A DNA stretch of 64,000 bases from Planctomycetota bacterium (lineage in GTDB: Bacteria > Planctomycetota > Phycisphaerae > Phycisphaerales > UBA1924). Numbering within the stretch: position 1 is the stretch's first letter; each line of letters opens with the position of its first letter. Location: assembly GCA_039819165.1 (NCBI GenBank), contig JBCBSM010000001.1, positions 2,480,001-2,544,000 of the forward strand, written 5' to 3'. This document shows positions 51,253 to 60,044 of this stretch, one piece after another. A program made the translations under genes and the position numbers. A model generated the notes under the pieces. The model worked only from the letters and a program-made list of their open reading frames with translations, was not told where the DNA came from and did no database searches.

Positions 51253-52545
51253 ATGTCCATCCGCCGCAACGGTGTCGTCCGCGTCCTGGGGCTGGTTGCC
51301 GCCGCCGTGCCCGCGGTGCTGGTGGCCTGCAGCGAGCCCCCGCCCCCGCCGCCCCCACCCCCGCCGCCTCCGCCGCCGCCTCCGCCGCCGATGGTCGACG
51401 CCACCGAGGTGCTCGCCTCGATGGACGTGGACGCCCGCATCTCGGCCTCGCCGGACATCCGCGTGCTGGCCGAGCACGAGCCGTTCATCCGCGCGTCCTT
51501 CGAGTTCGCCGACGCGCTCGCGCGGGGCGACGACGAGGCGTTCCAGGGCATGCTGTCGGCCAGCGCCCGCGGCGTGATGGACGACCTGCTGTTCAGCGGC
51601 GGGTGGTACGACGCCATCGACCAGGTCGAGCAGGTGCGGCTGGTGTTCCTGGCGCCGGACGCCGAGGCCGAGGGGATCAGCGTGGGTCCCGCGGCGTCGT
51701 TACCGGGCGCGGGCGGCTTCGAGCCGGGCTCGCTCGAAGCGCTGTCGCAGGGCATGGCCGATGCCTTCGCCACGGGCCTGCAGGACATGCCGCCCGAGAT
51801 GATGCAGGTCATGCAGGACATGGTCCAGGCCATGGCGGCGTTCGGCGGCGACCAGGCACGATTCGAGCGGGAAATGAACGCCGCCGCACGTTCCGTGCTC
51901 GCCGCCGATGCCTCGCTCCGCAGCGATCTGGCGAGCGCGCTCAACATGCCCGCCGATGCCAGCGCCGACGACATCGTGGCCCAGCTCGATGATCCGGGCT
52001 CGGGCATCCAGGATTCGCTTTCGGGCGGCGCCGGCAGCGTCGAAGAAATGGAGGTCTTCGTGCGGCTCCTCCAGGGCATCGAGGCCGAGGCCGGCGTGGA
52101 TCCAAACGTCAGACAGGTGGCAACCTCCATCCGCCGGCTCGCGCAGGTCGACCTCGCGGGTGCCGCGGCGGGCGTGGGCTCGCCCGCGCCATCCTCGGGC
52201 TTCGCGAGCGATGTCGACGCCGCGGGTGCCATCATCCTCGCCGTCCAGACCCCGGGCGAGGCCTACATCACCGGCTGGTCTGCCCGCCCGAGCGGCGGCT
52301 CCTGGGTCTTTAGCGGCGCGCCCACCGTCAACGCCACCGCCGCCCGCGCCACCGCCATGGACGGCTCGGTCGGCTCGCAGAGCTTCAGCATCGCCGCCGT
52401 CGCGGCCGCGGTCGACCTCGGCGGAGACGACGCCGGCCAGATCGGCCCCGAGGAGCCCGAGCCCGAGGCCCAGCCCCAGGACGACGGCGGCGGCCGCGTC
52501 CGCACGACGCCCCGCGGGCCCATCCGCATCCCCGGCGGCGGTTGA
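51253..52545 (+). CDS. Hypothetical lipoprotein with an 18-proline spacer
   Basis: This 430-residue protein has a lipoprotein signal (AVLVAC) followed at once by Ser-Glu and 18 consecutive prolines, then a folded domain. The domain (about 45-400) has helices rich in Met, Asp and Ala (MPPEMMQVMQDMVQAMAAFG) and ends in a low-complexity acidic/Pro tail. The proline rod probably lifts the domain off the membrane. Its translation should need EF-P. GGAGAG precedes the ATG by about 6 nt. It sits between fabD and fabG, an unusual insertion. No family recognised. Confidence 0.65.
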   Translation: MSIRRNGVVRVLGLVAAAVPAVLVACSEPPPPPPPPPPPPPPPPPPMVDATEVLASMDVDARISASPDIRVLAEHEPFIRASFEFADALARGDDEAFQGMLSASARGVMDDLLFSGGWYDAIDQVEQVRLVFLAPDAEAEGISVGPAASLPGAGGFEPGSLEALSQGMADAFATGLQDMPPEMMQVMQDMVQAMAAFGGDQARFEREMNAAARSVLAADASLRSDLASALNMPADASADDIVAQLDDPGSGIQDSLSGGAGSVEEMEVFVRLLQGIEAEAGVDPNVRQVATSIRRLAQVDLAGAAAGVGSPAPSSGFASDVDAAGAIILAVQTPGEAYITGWSARPSGGSWVFSGAPTVNATAARATAMDGSVGSQSFSIAAVAAAVDLGGDDAGQIGPEEPEPEAQPQDDGGGRVRTTPRGPIRIPGGG

Positions 52546-52554
52546 TGTGTCCCT

Positions 52555-52592
52555 GAGCGCTCCGTAGCGGCCCTCTGGCCGCACACTCGCTC
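52555..52592. repeat. Dispersed hairpin element, copy 2 (core hairpin only)
   Basis: Hairpin 1 of the element is present, with 36 of 38 bases identical to copy 1: GAGCG 52555-52559, GCGGCC 52567-52572, GGCCGC 52577-52582, CGCTC 52588-52592. The CTAGAGC termini and hairpin 2 are missing or decayed. It sits 9 bp after the polyproline lipoprotein's stop, in the gap before fabG, and could form a transcript-end structure. Confidence 0.8.
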
Positions 52593-52721
52593 CTGCGTGC
52601 CCGCGACGCCGGGCGAACCGAGGCCAATCATTGACTCCACGCGGGGCGCGTCGATCGCGCCCCGCTGTCTTTCCACGACGCTTCGATGGGCCCCGCCGGG
52701 CCCGCCGCGGAGGCCCCACCC

Positions 52722-53468
52722 ATGGCAGATGACACCCAACGCGTCGCGCTCGTGACCGGCGCCAGCCGCGGCATCGGCCGCGCGATCGCGCAGCGGCTCG
52801 CCGCCGATGGCCGGCACGTCGTGCTCGCCAGCCGCTCGCCCCAGCCCCTCGAGGAGGCCAAGGCCGAAATCGAGGCCGCCGGCGGCGCCGCCAGCGTGCT
52901 GCCCGTCGACGTCGGCGATCGCCAGGCCCTCGCCAGCGGCATCGACTCGGTCGTCAAGGAGCACGGCCGGCTCGACGTGCTAGTCAACAACGCCGGCATC
53001 ACCCGGGATACGCTCGCGCTGCGCATGACCGACGAGCAGTGGGACGAGGTGCTCGGCGTCAACCTCACCAGCGCCTTCGTCGCCTGCCGCGCCGCGGCCC
53101 GCAGCATGATGAAGAACCGCTTCGGCCGCATCGTCAACATTGCGTCGACGACGGCGGTCGTCGGCAACGCGGGCCAGGCCAACTACGCCGCCGCCAAGAG
53201 CGGGCTCGTCGGCCTCACCAAGACGCTCGCCCGCGAGCTCGGCAGCAAGGGCGTGACCGCCAACGTCGTTGCGCCGGGCTTCATCGAGACCGACATGACC
53301 GCCAACCTGCCCGACGAGGCCAAGGACCACGTCCTCAAGCTCATGAGCGTGCCGAGGCTGGGCGCCGCCGACGACATCGCCGCCGCCGTCAGCTACATCA
53401 GTAGCGACGATGCCGGCTTCCTGACCGGCCAGGTGCTGTGCGTGGACGGCGGCCTGACGATGTGCTGA
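52722..53468 (+). CDS. fabG: 3-oxoacyl-ACP reductase
   Basis: This 248-residue short-chain dehydrogenase carries out the first reduction of the fatty-acid cycle with NADPH. It has the cofactor loop TGASRGIGRAIA, NNAGITRD, the catalytic Ser142, Tyr155 and Lys159 (NYAAAKSG) and PGFIETDMT. The C-terminus ends LCVDGGLTMC, as in FabG. ATG 52722 has GGAGG 8 nt upstream, better than the longer start at 52686. acpP and fabF, which usually follow, are not seen; instead a convergent TPR gene begins. Confidence 0.93.
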   Translation: MADDTQRVALVTGASRGIGRAIAQRLAADGRHVVLASRSPQPLEEAKAEIEAAGGAASVLPVDVGDRQALASGIDSVVKEHGRLDVLVNNAGITRDTLALRMTDEQWDEVLGVNLTSAFVACRAAARSMMKNRFGRIVNIASTTAVVGNAGQANYAAAKSGLVGLTKTLARELGSKGVTANVVAPGFIETDMTANLPDEAKDHVLKLMSVPRLGAADDIAAAVSYISSDDAGFLTGQVLCVDGGLTMC

Positions 53469-53490
53469 GCGGCAGCGGCGATCGCCAGCG

Positions 53491-54858
53491 CTACCCAGCC
53501 CGCCGCCGGAGCAGGATCTCCATCGCGAACCAGCGGGCGGCCGTCGCGACGCGGTGGGCGCGGATCTGGAACTGCAGCCGCCGCATCGAGGCGTCGTCGG
53601 GGTCCACCGACAGGCCCTGGCGGATCCAGTAGCGGGCGCGGCCCCACTGCTGCTCGCGCATCAGCGCCAGCGCGATGTTGTGCATCGCCGGCACGAAGCG
53701 GGGGTCCAGTCGCACGGCCTCGCGGGTCGCCTCGATGCCACGCAGCCGCTCGCCCGCGTGGAAGTGCGCGAGCCCGAGCCAGTGCCACAGTGCGCCATCG
53801 CCGGGACGCATCCGGACGGCCCGGTGCAGCACGCGGATGGCGAGCTTCTCGGCGCCGGCATCGATGAGCAGCTCGCCCAGTTCGGCCAGCGCGGGCCCGT
53901 CGGGCGTTCCGCCGTCCCGGTTGACGCGATCGACCTCGGCCTCGAGCAGCTCGACGGTCTGGGCCTGGGCATCGGCCGGCCCCGCGGCGAGCATCAGCCG
54001 CGCGAGCCGCCGGGCGACCTCGCCGTTGCCGGGCTCCAGCCGCCGCGCAACGTCCAGGTGCACCATCGCCCGGGACGCATCCCCCCGCTTCTGGTACAGC
54101 TGGCCCAGTTCGGCGTGGGCCTCGGCGTGGTCGGGCTCGATCTCCAGCACGCGGCCGAACTTCTCTCGCGCCTCGTCCAGGCGCCGCATTTCCACGAGCA
54201 GGCGACCCAGCGACATCAGCACGCGGATGTCACCCGGGTCCTCGCGCAGCTCGATCAGGAACAGCTGCCGTGCTCGCTCGTGGCGGCCGGTCTGCCAGTA
54301 GGCCTCGGCCAGCTTCGCCTGCACGCCGGGCAGCTCGGGCTCGAGGCGAGCGGCCTCGCGGAGGCACCACACCGCGCGATCGAGCTTGCCCCGCGTCAGC
54401 AGCGAGCCGGCGATGGCCGAGTACGCCTCGGCGCACTCGGGCTTGCGCTGCTGGAGCATGTAGAAGGCAAGCTCGGCGTCGTCGTGCTCGCCCAGCTCGG
54501 CGAAGGCCTCGATCCGCGCAATCGCGGGATACACCTCGTCGGGCTCGGCGGCCTCGGCCTTGTCGAACCATCCCAACGCATCCCGCGTGCGGCCCGAGCG
54601 GACCAGATTCACGCCCGTCGCCATCGCGGCGTTGAAGTCGCCCGTGCGGAGGTTGTACGACTCGGAGAAGGCGTCGGCGGCCTCGTCGTAGCGGCCGTCG
54701 GCCTCGAGTGCCACGCCCAGATTGAACTGCCAATCGGGCTGGAAGGGATTCAGCGCGATCGCCTCGCGGAGCGCGGCGGCAGCCTCGGCCCAGCGGCCCG
54801 CTTCGTACAGCGAATGGGCCCGCTCCACGTGGGCCTCGGCCTCGATCCAGTCGCTCAT
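53491..54858 (-). CDS. Multi-TPR protein
   Basis: This 455-residue protein is built almost wholly of tetratricopeptide repeats (about ten). Blocks such as AALREAIALNPFQPDWQFNLGVALEADGRYDEAADAF show the expected spacing. There is no signal peptide or catalytic domain, so it is probably a cytoplasmic scaffold. A basic C-terminus (AARWFAMEILLRRRAG) could touch membrane or nucleic acid. It converges with fabG (22 bp) and is divergent from the radical SAM gene. Confidence 0.85.
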   Translation of the reverse strand: MSDWIEAEAHVERAHSLYEAGRWAEAAAALREAIALNPFQPDWQFNLGVALEADGRYDEAADAFSESYNLRTGDFNAAMATGVNLVRSGRTRDALGWFDKAEAAEPDEVYPAIARIEAFAELGEHDDAELAFYMLQQRKPECAEAYSAIAGSLLTRGKLDRAVWCLREAARLEPELPGVQAKLAEAYWQTGRHERARQLFLIELREDPGDIRVLMSLGRLLVEMRRLDEAREKFGRVLEIEPDHAEAHAELGQLYQKRGDASRAMVHLDVARRLEPGNGEVARRLARLMLAAGPADAQAQTVELLEAEVDRVNRDGGTPDGPALAELGELLIDAGAEKLAIRVLHRAVRMRPGDGALWHWLGLAHFHAGERLRGIEATREAVRLDPRFVPAMHNIALALMREQQWGRARYWIRQGLSVDPDDASMRRLQFQIRAHRVATAARWFAMEILLRRRAG

Positions 54859-55030
54859 GCCTACCCCGATCCTGCCTCCGGCAGTTTACGCGGCGAGCCC
54901 GCCGGGGTTCAACGCGGAGCGCTCGCCCGGCCTCTTGTATCGTCGGCGCTGCGGCTTGTTCTTGCCAAACCGCTCGTGCCGCCGGCCCGCACTCCAAGCG
55001 CCAACCAGCCGGGGACTCCCGCTCTTCTCT

Positions 55031-55072
55031 TTGGTTGATCTCCGAGAGTTTTGTTTGTATATTGATAGGTAT
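55031..55072 (+). promoter_or_regulatory. AT-rich probable promoter of the radical SAM gene
   Basis: This short AT-rich stretch contrasts with the surrounding GC-rich DNA. It contains TTGGTT (55031-55036) and TATATT (55058-55063), a possible -35/-10 pair with a long 21-bp spacer. The ATG follows 9 nt after the TATATT, so a leaderless or near-leaderless message is possible. No Shine-Dalgarno site is seen. Confidence 0.4.
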
Positions 55073-56203
55073 ATGGCCGAGGACGACTTCGCCCATCGCG
55101 ACGCCCTGCCCGGGGGGCCGGCGCACCGCCGCGGGGCGGCGCTCAACCCGGGCAACCGCTTCGAGTCCGTCCGCCTGCACGTGCTGGGCGAGGAACTCGA
55201 CCGCCAGCTCATCGAGCGCGAGGACGGGGATGGACGCCTCCGCCGGGTGCCCCGCCAGGTCTTCGCCGACAAGAGCAGGTCGATCATCAACCGCGTGGCG
55301 CCCACCAGCGACGTGCCATTCGACTGGACCGTCAATCCCTACCGCGGCTGCGAGCACGGCTGCGTCTACTGCTTCGCCCGCCCCTACCACGAGTACCTGG
55401 GCTTCAGCTGCGGCCTGGACTTCGAGACCAAGCTCATGGCCAAGCCCGACGCGCCCGACCTGCTGCGGCGGGAACTCGCCCGCCCCCGCTGGAAGCCCGA
55501 GCCCATCGTCATGTCGGCCATCACCGACATCTACCAGCCCATCGAGCACACCCACCGCATCGCGCGCGGCTGCCTGGAAGTCCTGGCCGAGTGCCTCCAG
55601 CCCGTCTCGACCATGACCAAGAGCGCCATGGTGCTCCGTGATGCGGACCTCTGGTCGACGCTGGCCGCGAGGAACGCCGGCCGCGTCACCATCACCCTCG
55701 TCACGCTCGATCGGGTTCTGGCCGAATCGCTCGAGCCCCGCGCGTCGGCCCCGAGCGCCCGGCTGCGGGCCATCCGCGAGCTCACGGCCGCCGGCGTGCC
55801 GGTCACCGTCAACGTCGCGCCGGTCATTCCGGGGCTGACCGACGCGGAGCTGCCCGCGATCCTCGAGGCCGCGGCCGACGCGGGCGCACGCCGGGCGTCG
55901 TGGGTGCTGCTCCGGCTGCCGCACCAGCTCAAGGACCTGTTCCTCGATTGGCTCCAGCGCAGCGTGCATCCCGATCGTGCGCGGCGGGTCGAGTCGCTGC
56001 TCCGCCAGAGCCACGGCGGCACGCTCTACCACGCCGACGCGAAGCGTGGCCGTGGTCGCGGACCGATCGCCCGACAGATCGCCCAGAACTTCGACGTCTT
56101 TACTCGCCGCTACGGCCTCAACCGCGACGTCCGCCCGCTCTCGGGGCGGCACTTCCGGCGGCCCGAGGACGGCGGGCAGATGCGGCTCTTCGACGTCGGC
56201 TAG
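55073..56203 (+). CDS. PA0069-family radical SAM protein
   Basis: This 376-residue enzyme has its [4Fe-4S] site at Cys93, Cys97 and Cys100 (RGCEHGCVYCFARP). The flanking NPYRGCEHGCVYC..HEYLGF, SAITDIYQPIEHTHRIARG, TMTKSAMVLRD and LRLPHQLKDLF are typical of the PA0069/Rv2578c-type family, related to spore photoproduct lyase. The cellular role of this family is not settled; DNA repair has been suggested. Its stop TAG is part of the CTAGAGC terminus of repeat copy 3. It is divergent from the TPR gene. Confidence 0.88.
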   Translation: MAEDDFAHRDALPGGPAHRRGAALNPGNRFESVRLHVLGEELDRQLIEREDGDGRLRRVPRQVFADKSRSIINRVAPTSDVPFDWTVNPYRGCEHGCVYCFARPYHEYLGFSCGLDFETKLMAKPDAPDLLRRELARPRWKPEPIVMSAITDIYQPIEHTHRIARGCLEVLAECLQPVSTMTKSAMVLRDADLWSTLAARNAGRVTITLVTLDRVLAESLEPRASAPSARLRAIRELTAAGVPVTVNVAPVIPGLTDAELPAILEAAADAGARRASWVLLRLPHQLKDLFLDWLQRSVHPDRARRVESLLRQSHGGTLYHADAKRGRGRGPIARQIAQNFDVFTRRYGLNRDVRPLSGRHFRRPEDGGQMRLFDVG

Positions 56204-56296
56204 AGCCACCTGTATCGCTCCGTCGCGGCCTCCGGCCGCACACTCGCGAGCCGATCCCACGCAGGAGTAAATCCTGCGGGGATCAGCCTGCTCTAG
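56200..56296. repeat. Dispersed hairpin element, copy 3 (CTAGAGC termini, supplies two stop codons)
   Basis: This 97-bp element is bounded by CTAGAGC (56200-56206) and GCTCTAG (56290-56296). Hairpin 1 is GCGGCC/GGCCGC (56225-56230, 56234-56239) and hairpin 2 is CGCAGGA/TCCTGCG (56260-56278, loop GTAAA). The left TAG ends the radical SAM gene, and the right end (read on minus) gives the TAG of the hotdog gene. The whole convergent gap is thus the element. Confidence 0.85.
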
Positions 56297-56760
56297 CTCG
56301 GGGACGCCGGCCTCGCGAACGCGAGCACCGTCCAATCCTGCGCGAGCACCTCTGTTTCACCAGCCGCGAGCGTTGCGACGCGCATGCCGACCAGCCCGCG
56401 ATCGGGCCGCGACGGCCTTGGTGGCGTCAGCTCGATGATCTCGGCCTCGGCGTGCAGCACCATGCCGGGCAGCACGGGGCGGCGGAATCGGATTGCATCG
56501 ACCCGCACGCCGACGAGGGGCGCCGCGCCGAACGGCTTCGCGCGCACCATCAGGCCCATCGTCAGCGAGAGCGTGTGCCAGCCGCTGGCGACGAGCCGTC
56601 CGAAGAAGCCGGCCTCGGCCGCGACGCCGTCCAGATGCATGGGCTGCGGGTCGTACCGGGCGGCGTACTCGCTGATGGCGTCCGCGGTCACCTCGATCGA
56701 CGCCGTGCGGAAGCGCTGGCCGATCGAAAGATCCTCGAAGTGCAGCCCGTCCGTGCTCAC
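56293..56760 (-). CDS. MaoC-like hotdog-fold hydratase
   Basis: This is a 155-residue hotdog protein with [22 protein letters not shown] at the start and YDPQPMHLD, the Asp/His hydratase motif. [16 protein letters not shown] follows. Members hydrate enoyl-CoA or related thioesters. The GTG start (56760) lies inside the stop of the VOC gene (GTGA), so it is translated after it. The stop is supplied by the repeat element. Confidence 0.82.
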   Translation of the reverse strand: MSTDGLHFEDLSIGQRFRTASIEVTADAISEYAARYDPQPMHLDGVAAEAGFFGRLVASGWHTLSLTMGLMVRAKPFGAAPLVGVRVDAIRFRRPVLPGMVLHAEAEIIELTPPRPSRPDRGLVGMRVATLAAGETEVLAQDWTVLAFARPASPS

Positions 56761-57197
56761 GTCGCGAAGAGCTGCCCGCGATCGGCGAAGGCCTTGAATT
56801 CCAGCGCGTTGCCCGAGGGGTCGCGGAAGAACATGGTCGCCTGTTCGCCCGGCTCGCCCTCGAAGCGGACGTAGGGCTCGATCACGAATTCGACGCCGGC
56901 CTCGCGGAGCGTAACCGCGAGCGTCCGCCACGCGTCCATGCCGAGCACGACGCCGAAGTGGGGCACCGGCACGTCGTGGCCGTCGACGGCGTTGGCGATC
57001 GCGTCCCCGGCCTCGCCCCGACCGTCGCCGGCCCGGCTGCTCCCAGACAGATGCGCCACGATCTGGTGACCGAACAGGTCGAAGTCGATCCACGTGTCGC
57101 TGCTGCGTCCCTCGGGGCAGCCCAGCAGCCCGCCATAGAAAGCGCGGGCCGCGACCAGATCGTGCACGGGGAAGGCCAGGTGGAAGGGATCGGGCAT
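56757..57197 (-). CDS. VOC-family protein (glyoxalase-like)
   Basis: This 146-residue protein begins [23 protein letters not shown] and ends [15 protein letters not shown], the two metal-binding half-site motifs of VOC enzymes. Its middle has [11 protein letters not shown] with the third ligand region. Coupling to a hotdog hydratase is suggestive of small-molecule or acyl-CoA metabolism. The substrate is unknown. It is divergent from the GNAT gene with 57 bp between. Confidence 0.82.
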   Translation of the reverse strand: MPDPFHLAFPVHDLVAARAFYGGLLGCPEGRSSDTWIDFDLFGHQIVAHLSGSSRAGDGRGEAGDAIANAVDGHDVPVPHFGVVLGMDAWRTLAVTLREAGVEFVIEPYVRFEGEPGEQATMFFRDPSGNALEFKAFADRGQLFAT

Positions 57198-57254
57198 GGA
57201 GCGATGATACGCTGAGGGTCCGCGTGTACGCGACGAGCACAGCGAGGGAGACAC

Positions 57255-57722
57255 ATGCTGATCGACGCCATGGAGGGGCACGTCCCCGAGATGCTCGAGG
57301 TTGCCGCCGACTGCGGCCTGTTCGACGAGCCCCAGCTCGGCGTGCTGCTGCAGACCATCGAGCGGCATTTCCGCGGGGAGTCCGAAAGGCACGAGCTCTG
57401 GCTGAACGACCTCGCAGGCGACCGCGTGATCTCGGTGGCGTATTGCGCCGAGGAGGTCATGACCGATCGCGTCTGGAACCTGCTGTTCATCGCGGTCCGC
57501 ACCGACTTCCAGAACCAGGGGAGGGGTGGCCGCGTGCTGGGCCAGGTCGAGGCGGCGCTGCAGGATCGAGGCTGCCGGATGCTGATCATCGAGACCGCCA
57601 GCGGCGAGGATTTCGCCGATACGCGAGCGTTCTACGAGAAGCACGGCTACGACCGGGAGGGAACCGTGCGGGACTTCTACGAGCAGGGCGTCGACAAGAT
57701 CGTCTTCCGCAAGCTGCTGTAG
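57255..57722 (+). CDS. GNAT-family N-acetyltransferase
   Basis: This 155-residue acetyltransferase has the acetyl-CoA loop in [22 protein letters not shown] (Q/RxxGxG/A), then [21 protein letters not shown], the usual motif B end. GGGAG lies about 8 nt upstream of the ATG. Members acetylate amines of small molecules or proteins. It stands alone, between the VOC gene and the convergent hydrolase gene. Confidence 0.85.
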   Translation: MLIDAMEGHVPEMLEVAADCGLFDEPQLGVLLQTIERHFRGESERHELWLNDLAGDRVISVAYCAEEVMTDRVWNLLFIAVRTDFQNQGRGGRVLGQVEAALQDRGCRMLIIETASGEDFADTRAFYEKHGYDREGTVRDFYEQGVDKIVFRKLL

Positions 57723-57759
57723 GTGCCGCGCACGGAGCGCAGATCCATCGCTGCAACCT

Positions 57760-58842
57760 TCACGTCGAGTCCTTCTCTTCGGGGCTCGTCACGAGCACGT
57801 TCGAAGCCAGGTCGTCGCGGATCCGCTGGTGTAGCGAGTCCTCCGCCAGCCCGCCGACGAGCCGGCCGGCCTTCTTGAGCTCCCCCTTGCTGGGGAAGGC
57901 CAGGTGGCACACCGGATCGCCCGGCGCGACAGCCGGGATGGTGGTCATGCCCAGGACGATGCCGTCCCGCGGCGCGGGCAGGACGTTCTGCGCCACGCCC
58001 ATCAGGTCGGTGTTGGTCGCGATGGGTTCTCCCGCGCGGACGATGTCGCCCGGGGCGGCGTGGAACTCTAGGAAGCCGCCGTGCTCGGCGCGGATCCACT
58101 TGGTCGCGTCGGTCTCGATGCGGTAGGGCGGTTCCTCGGGCTCGCCGTCGACCATGCCCAGGAACCTCAGGCAGTTCGTAATGCCCCGCGTGGCGTACTC
58201 CACGACGCCCGGCTCGACCTTCCAGACCTCGCCCGCCTCGAGGATCAGCGTCTGGCAGCCCGCCGCGCACGCGCTCGCCCGCAGCGAGCCCTTGGGGCCC
58301 TGGCCGCTGACGATCAACTCGGCGCCGAACGCACGGGCGAACGCCGCGAGCGTCGCGTTGCCCATATCCGCGCGGACGTTGGGAAAGTTGGTCCGCCGCA
58401 CCGCCGCCGTGTGCAGGTCGATGCCGTACGCACAGCGCTTGATGATCTGGTCGAAGAACGACCAGGCGGTGCGGGCCGCGGCGCTGCCCTGGGGCGAGCC
58501 GGGGAATGACCGATTCAGGTCGCGGCGGTCGGGCAGGTAGCGCGTGTGCCGCTCGAAGCCCGCGATGTTGACCACCGGCACGAGCACCAGCGTGCCCGCG
58601 GCGATCTCGAAGGGGCGCTCGCGGATGATGTGCCGGATCGCGCCGGTGCCGTTGATCTCATCGCCGTGGACCGCGGCCGTCACGCACACCGTGGGGCCCT
58701 CTCGGACGCCTCGCCACACGCAGACGGGCACCCGGACGGGCGCGCCCGAGTAGCTCTGCGAGAGCGGCAGCGAGGTCGACACCCGCGCGCCGGGATCGAC
58801 CCGCGTGCCGAACCAGGTCGAGGCGTCGCCGGCGTTGCTCAC
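57760..58842 (-). CDS. AstE/aspartoacylase-like zinc hydrolase (M14 family)
   Basis: This 360-residue hydrolase has zinc ligands His59 and Glu62 ([12 protein letters not shown]) and His144 (GIDLHTA). [10 protein letters not shown] binds the substrate carboxylate. The C-terminal part has a biotinyl/lipoyl-like beta fold ([19 protein letters not shown]). Family members remove acyl groups from N-acylated amino acids or trim peptides. The GTG start overlaps the stop of the RimK gene, and that gene overlaps the protease, so all three are coupled. A role in trimming or editing added glutamates is inferred. Confidence 0.85.
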   Translation of the reverse strand: MSNAGDASTWFGTRVDPGARVSTSLPLSQSYSGAPVRVPVCVWRGVREGPTVCVTAAVHGDEINGTGAIRHIIRERPFEIAAGTLVLVPVVNIAGFERHTRYLPDRRDLNRSFPGSPQGSAAARTAWSFFDQIIKRCAYGIDLHTAAVRRTNFPNVRADMGNATLAAFARAFGAELIVSGQGPKGSLRASACAAGCQTLILEAGEVWKVEPGVVEYATRGITNCLRFLGMVDGEPEEPPYRIETDATKWIRAEHGGFLEFHAAPGDIVRAGEPIATNTDLMGVAQNVLPAPRDGIVLGMTTIPAVAPGDPVCHLAFPSKGELKKAGRLVGGLAEDSLHQRIRDDLASNVLVTSPEEKDST

Positions 58843-60044
58843 GAGGGCTCCAGGTTCTCGAGCAGCTGCGGATCGAGCTTCTTGGCGCTCACACGCCGGC
58901 GTCGCCGCTGCTTCTCGGGCACCAGGCTCCGCATCTCCTCGAGCTTGCCGTAGCACAGCAGCTTGTCGCCCGCGATCAGCTCCCGGGAGCTCTTGGGGTT
59001 CGAGAAGACCGCGGTGCCGCGGTGCAGGTTGAGCACGGCGATGTCGCGGTCCCGCAGCCCCGATTCGCCGATGGTCTTGCCGACCAGTTCGGAGCCCTCG
59101 GGGATGATGACGTCGGCCACGCCGTAGCCCTTGGTCACCGTCAGCCGCTGCCGCAGGTCGATCTCGGGGAAGTTGACCTGGTTGGCGATGTAGTCGATGA
59201 TCGCGCCGGCGATGTCCAGCCCCGTCGCGCCCTCGATGCCCTCGAGGCCGGGCGAAGAGTTCACCTCCATGATCTGCGGGCCGTCGACTCCCTCGAGCAT
59301 GTCCACGCCCGCGACGCGGAGGCCCATGATCTGCGCCGCCCGCACCGCGGCCTGCTCGAAGGCCGGATCGAGCTGCACCCGCTCGGTGCGGCCGCCGCGG
59401 TGGACGTTGCTTCGGAATTCGTCGCCCTGCGCCACGCGTCGCATCGCCGCGACGACCGTATCGCCCACCACCAGCGCCCGGATGTCCTTGCCCTTGCTCT
59501 CGCTCACGAATCGCTGGATCAGCACGTTCTGCTTGGCGGTCTGCAGCGTCTCGATGATCGCCTCGGCCACCTTGGTCGATTCGGCGAGGATCACGCCCAC
59601 GCCCTGCGTGCCCTCCAGGATCTTGATGATGATCGGCGCGCCGCCCAGCCGCTCGATGGCGGGCAGCACGTCCGCGCGGTCCCGCACGAACGCGGTGTGC
59701 GGGATGCCGATGTCGTGCCGGCTGAGGATCTGCATCGACCGCAGCTTGTCCCGCGAGTTGGTGATGCCGTTGGCCGTGTTGGGCGTGTAGACGTCCATCT
59801 GCTCGAACTGCCGGACGACCGCGGTGCCGAAGTAGGTGATCGACGCCCCGATCCGTGGCAGGATCGCGTCGTACTCGCTCAGCGGCTTCGAGCGGAAGTA
59901 GAGGTCGGGCTCGCCCTCCTCCAGATCGATGGTGAACCGCAGCGTGTTGAGCACCTTGACCCCGTGGCCGCGCTCGGCGGCGGCCTGCCGGAGTCGCTTG
60001 GTGCTGTAGGCCCTAGGAGCCATCGACAGGATCGCCAGCTTCAC
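58839..60044 (-). CDS. rimK: RimK-like ATP-grasp ligase with C-terminal RCK_C-like domain
   Basis: This 401-residue protein has an N-terminal KLAILSMAPRAYSTKRLRQAA, as in RimK. The ATP-grasp core follows (about 100-295: PIIIKILEGTQGVGVILAE, DIRALVVGD, VAGVDMLEG, QIMEVNSSPGLEGIEGATG). RimK adds glutamates to ribosomal protein S6. Here an extra C-terminal domain (about 305-390: YGVADVIIPEGSELVGKTIGE, DIAVLNLHRG, GDKLLCYG) resembles the TrkA-C/RCK_C ligand-binding domain, which E. coli RimK lacks. The start GTG lies in the protease stop. The tail is strongly basic (RRRRRV). Confidence 0.88.
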   Translation of the reverse strand: MKLAILSMAPRAYSTKRLRQAAAERGHGVKVLNTLRFTIDLEEGEPDLYFRSKPLSEYDAILPRIGASITYFGTAVVRQFEQMDVYTPNTANGITNSRDKLRSMQILSRHDIGIPHTAFVRDRADVLPAIERLGGAPIIIKILEGTQGVGVILAESTKVAEAIIETLQTAKQNVLIQRFVSESKGKDIRALVVGDTVVAAMRRVAQGDEFRSNVHRGGRTERVQLDPAFEQAAVRAAQIMGLRVAGVDMLEGVDGPQIMEVNSSPGLEGIEGATGLDIAGAIIDYIANQVNFPEIDLRQRLTVTKGYGVADVIIPEGSELVGKTIGESGLRDRDIAVLNLHRGTAVFSNPKSSRELIAGDKLLCYGKLEEMRSLVPEKQRRRRRVSAKKLDPQLLENLEPS

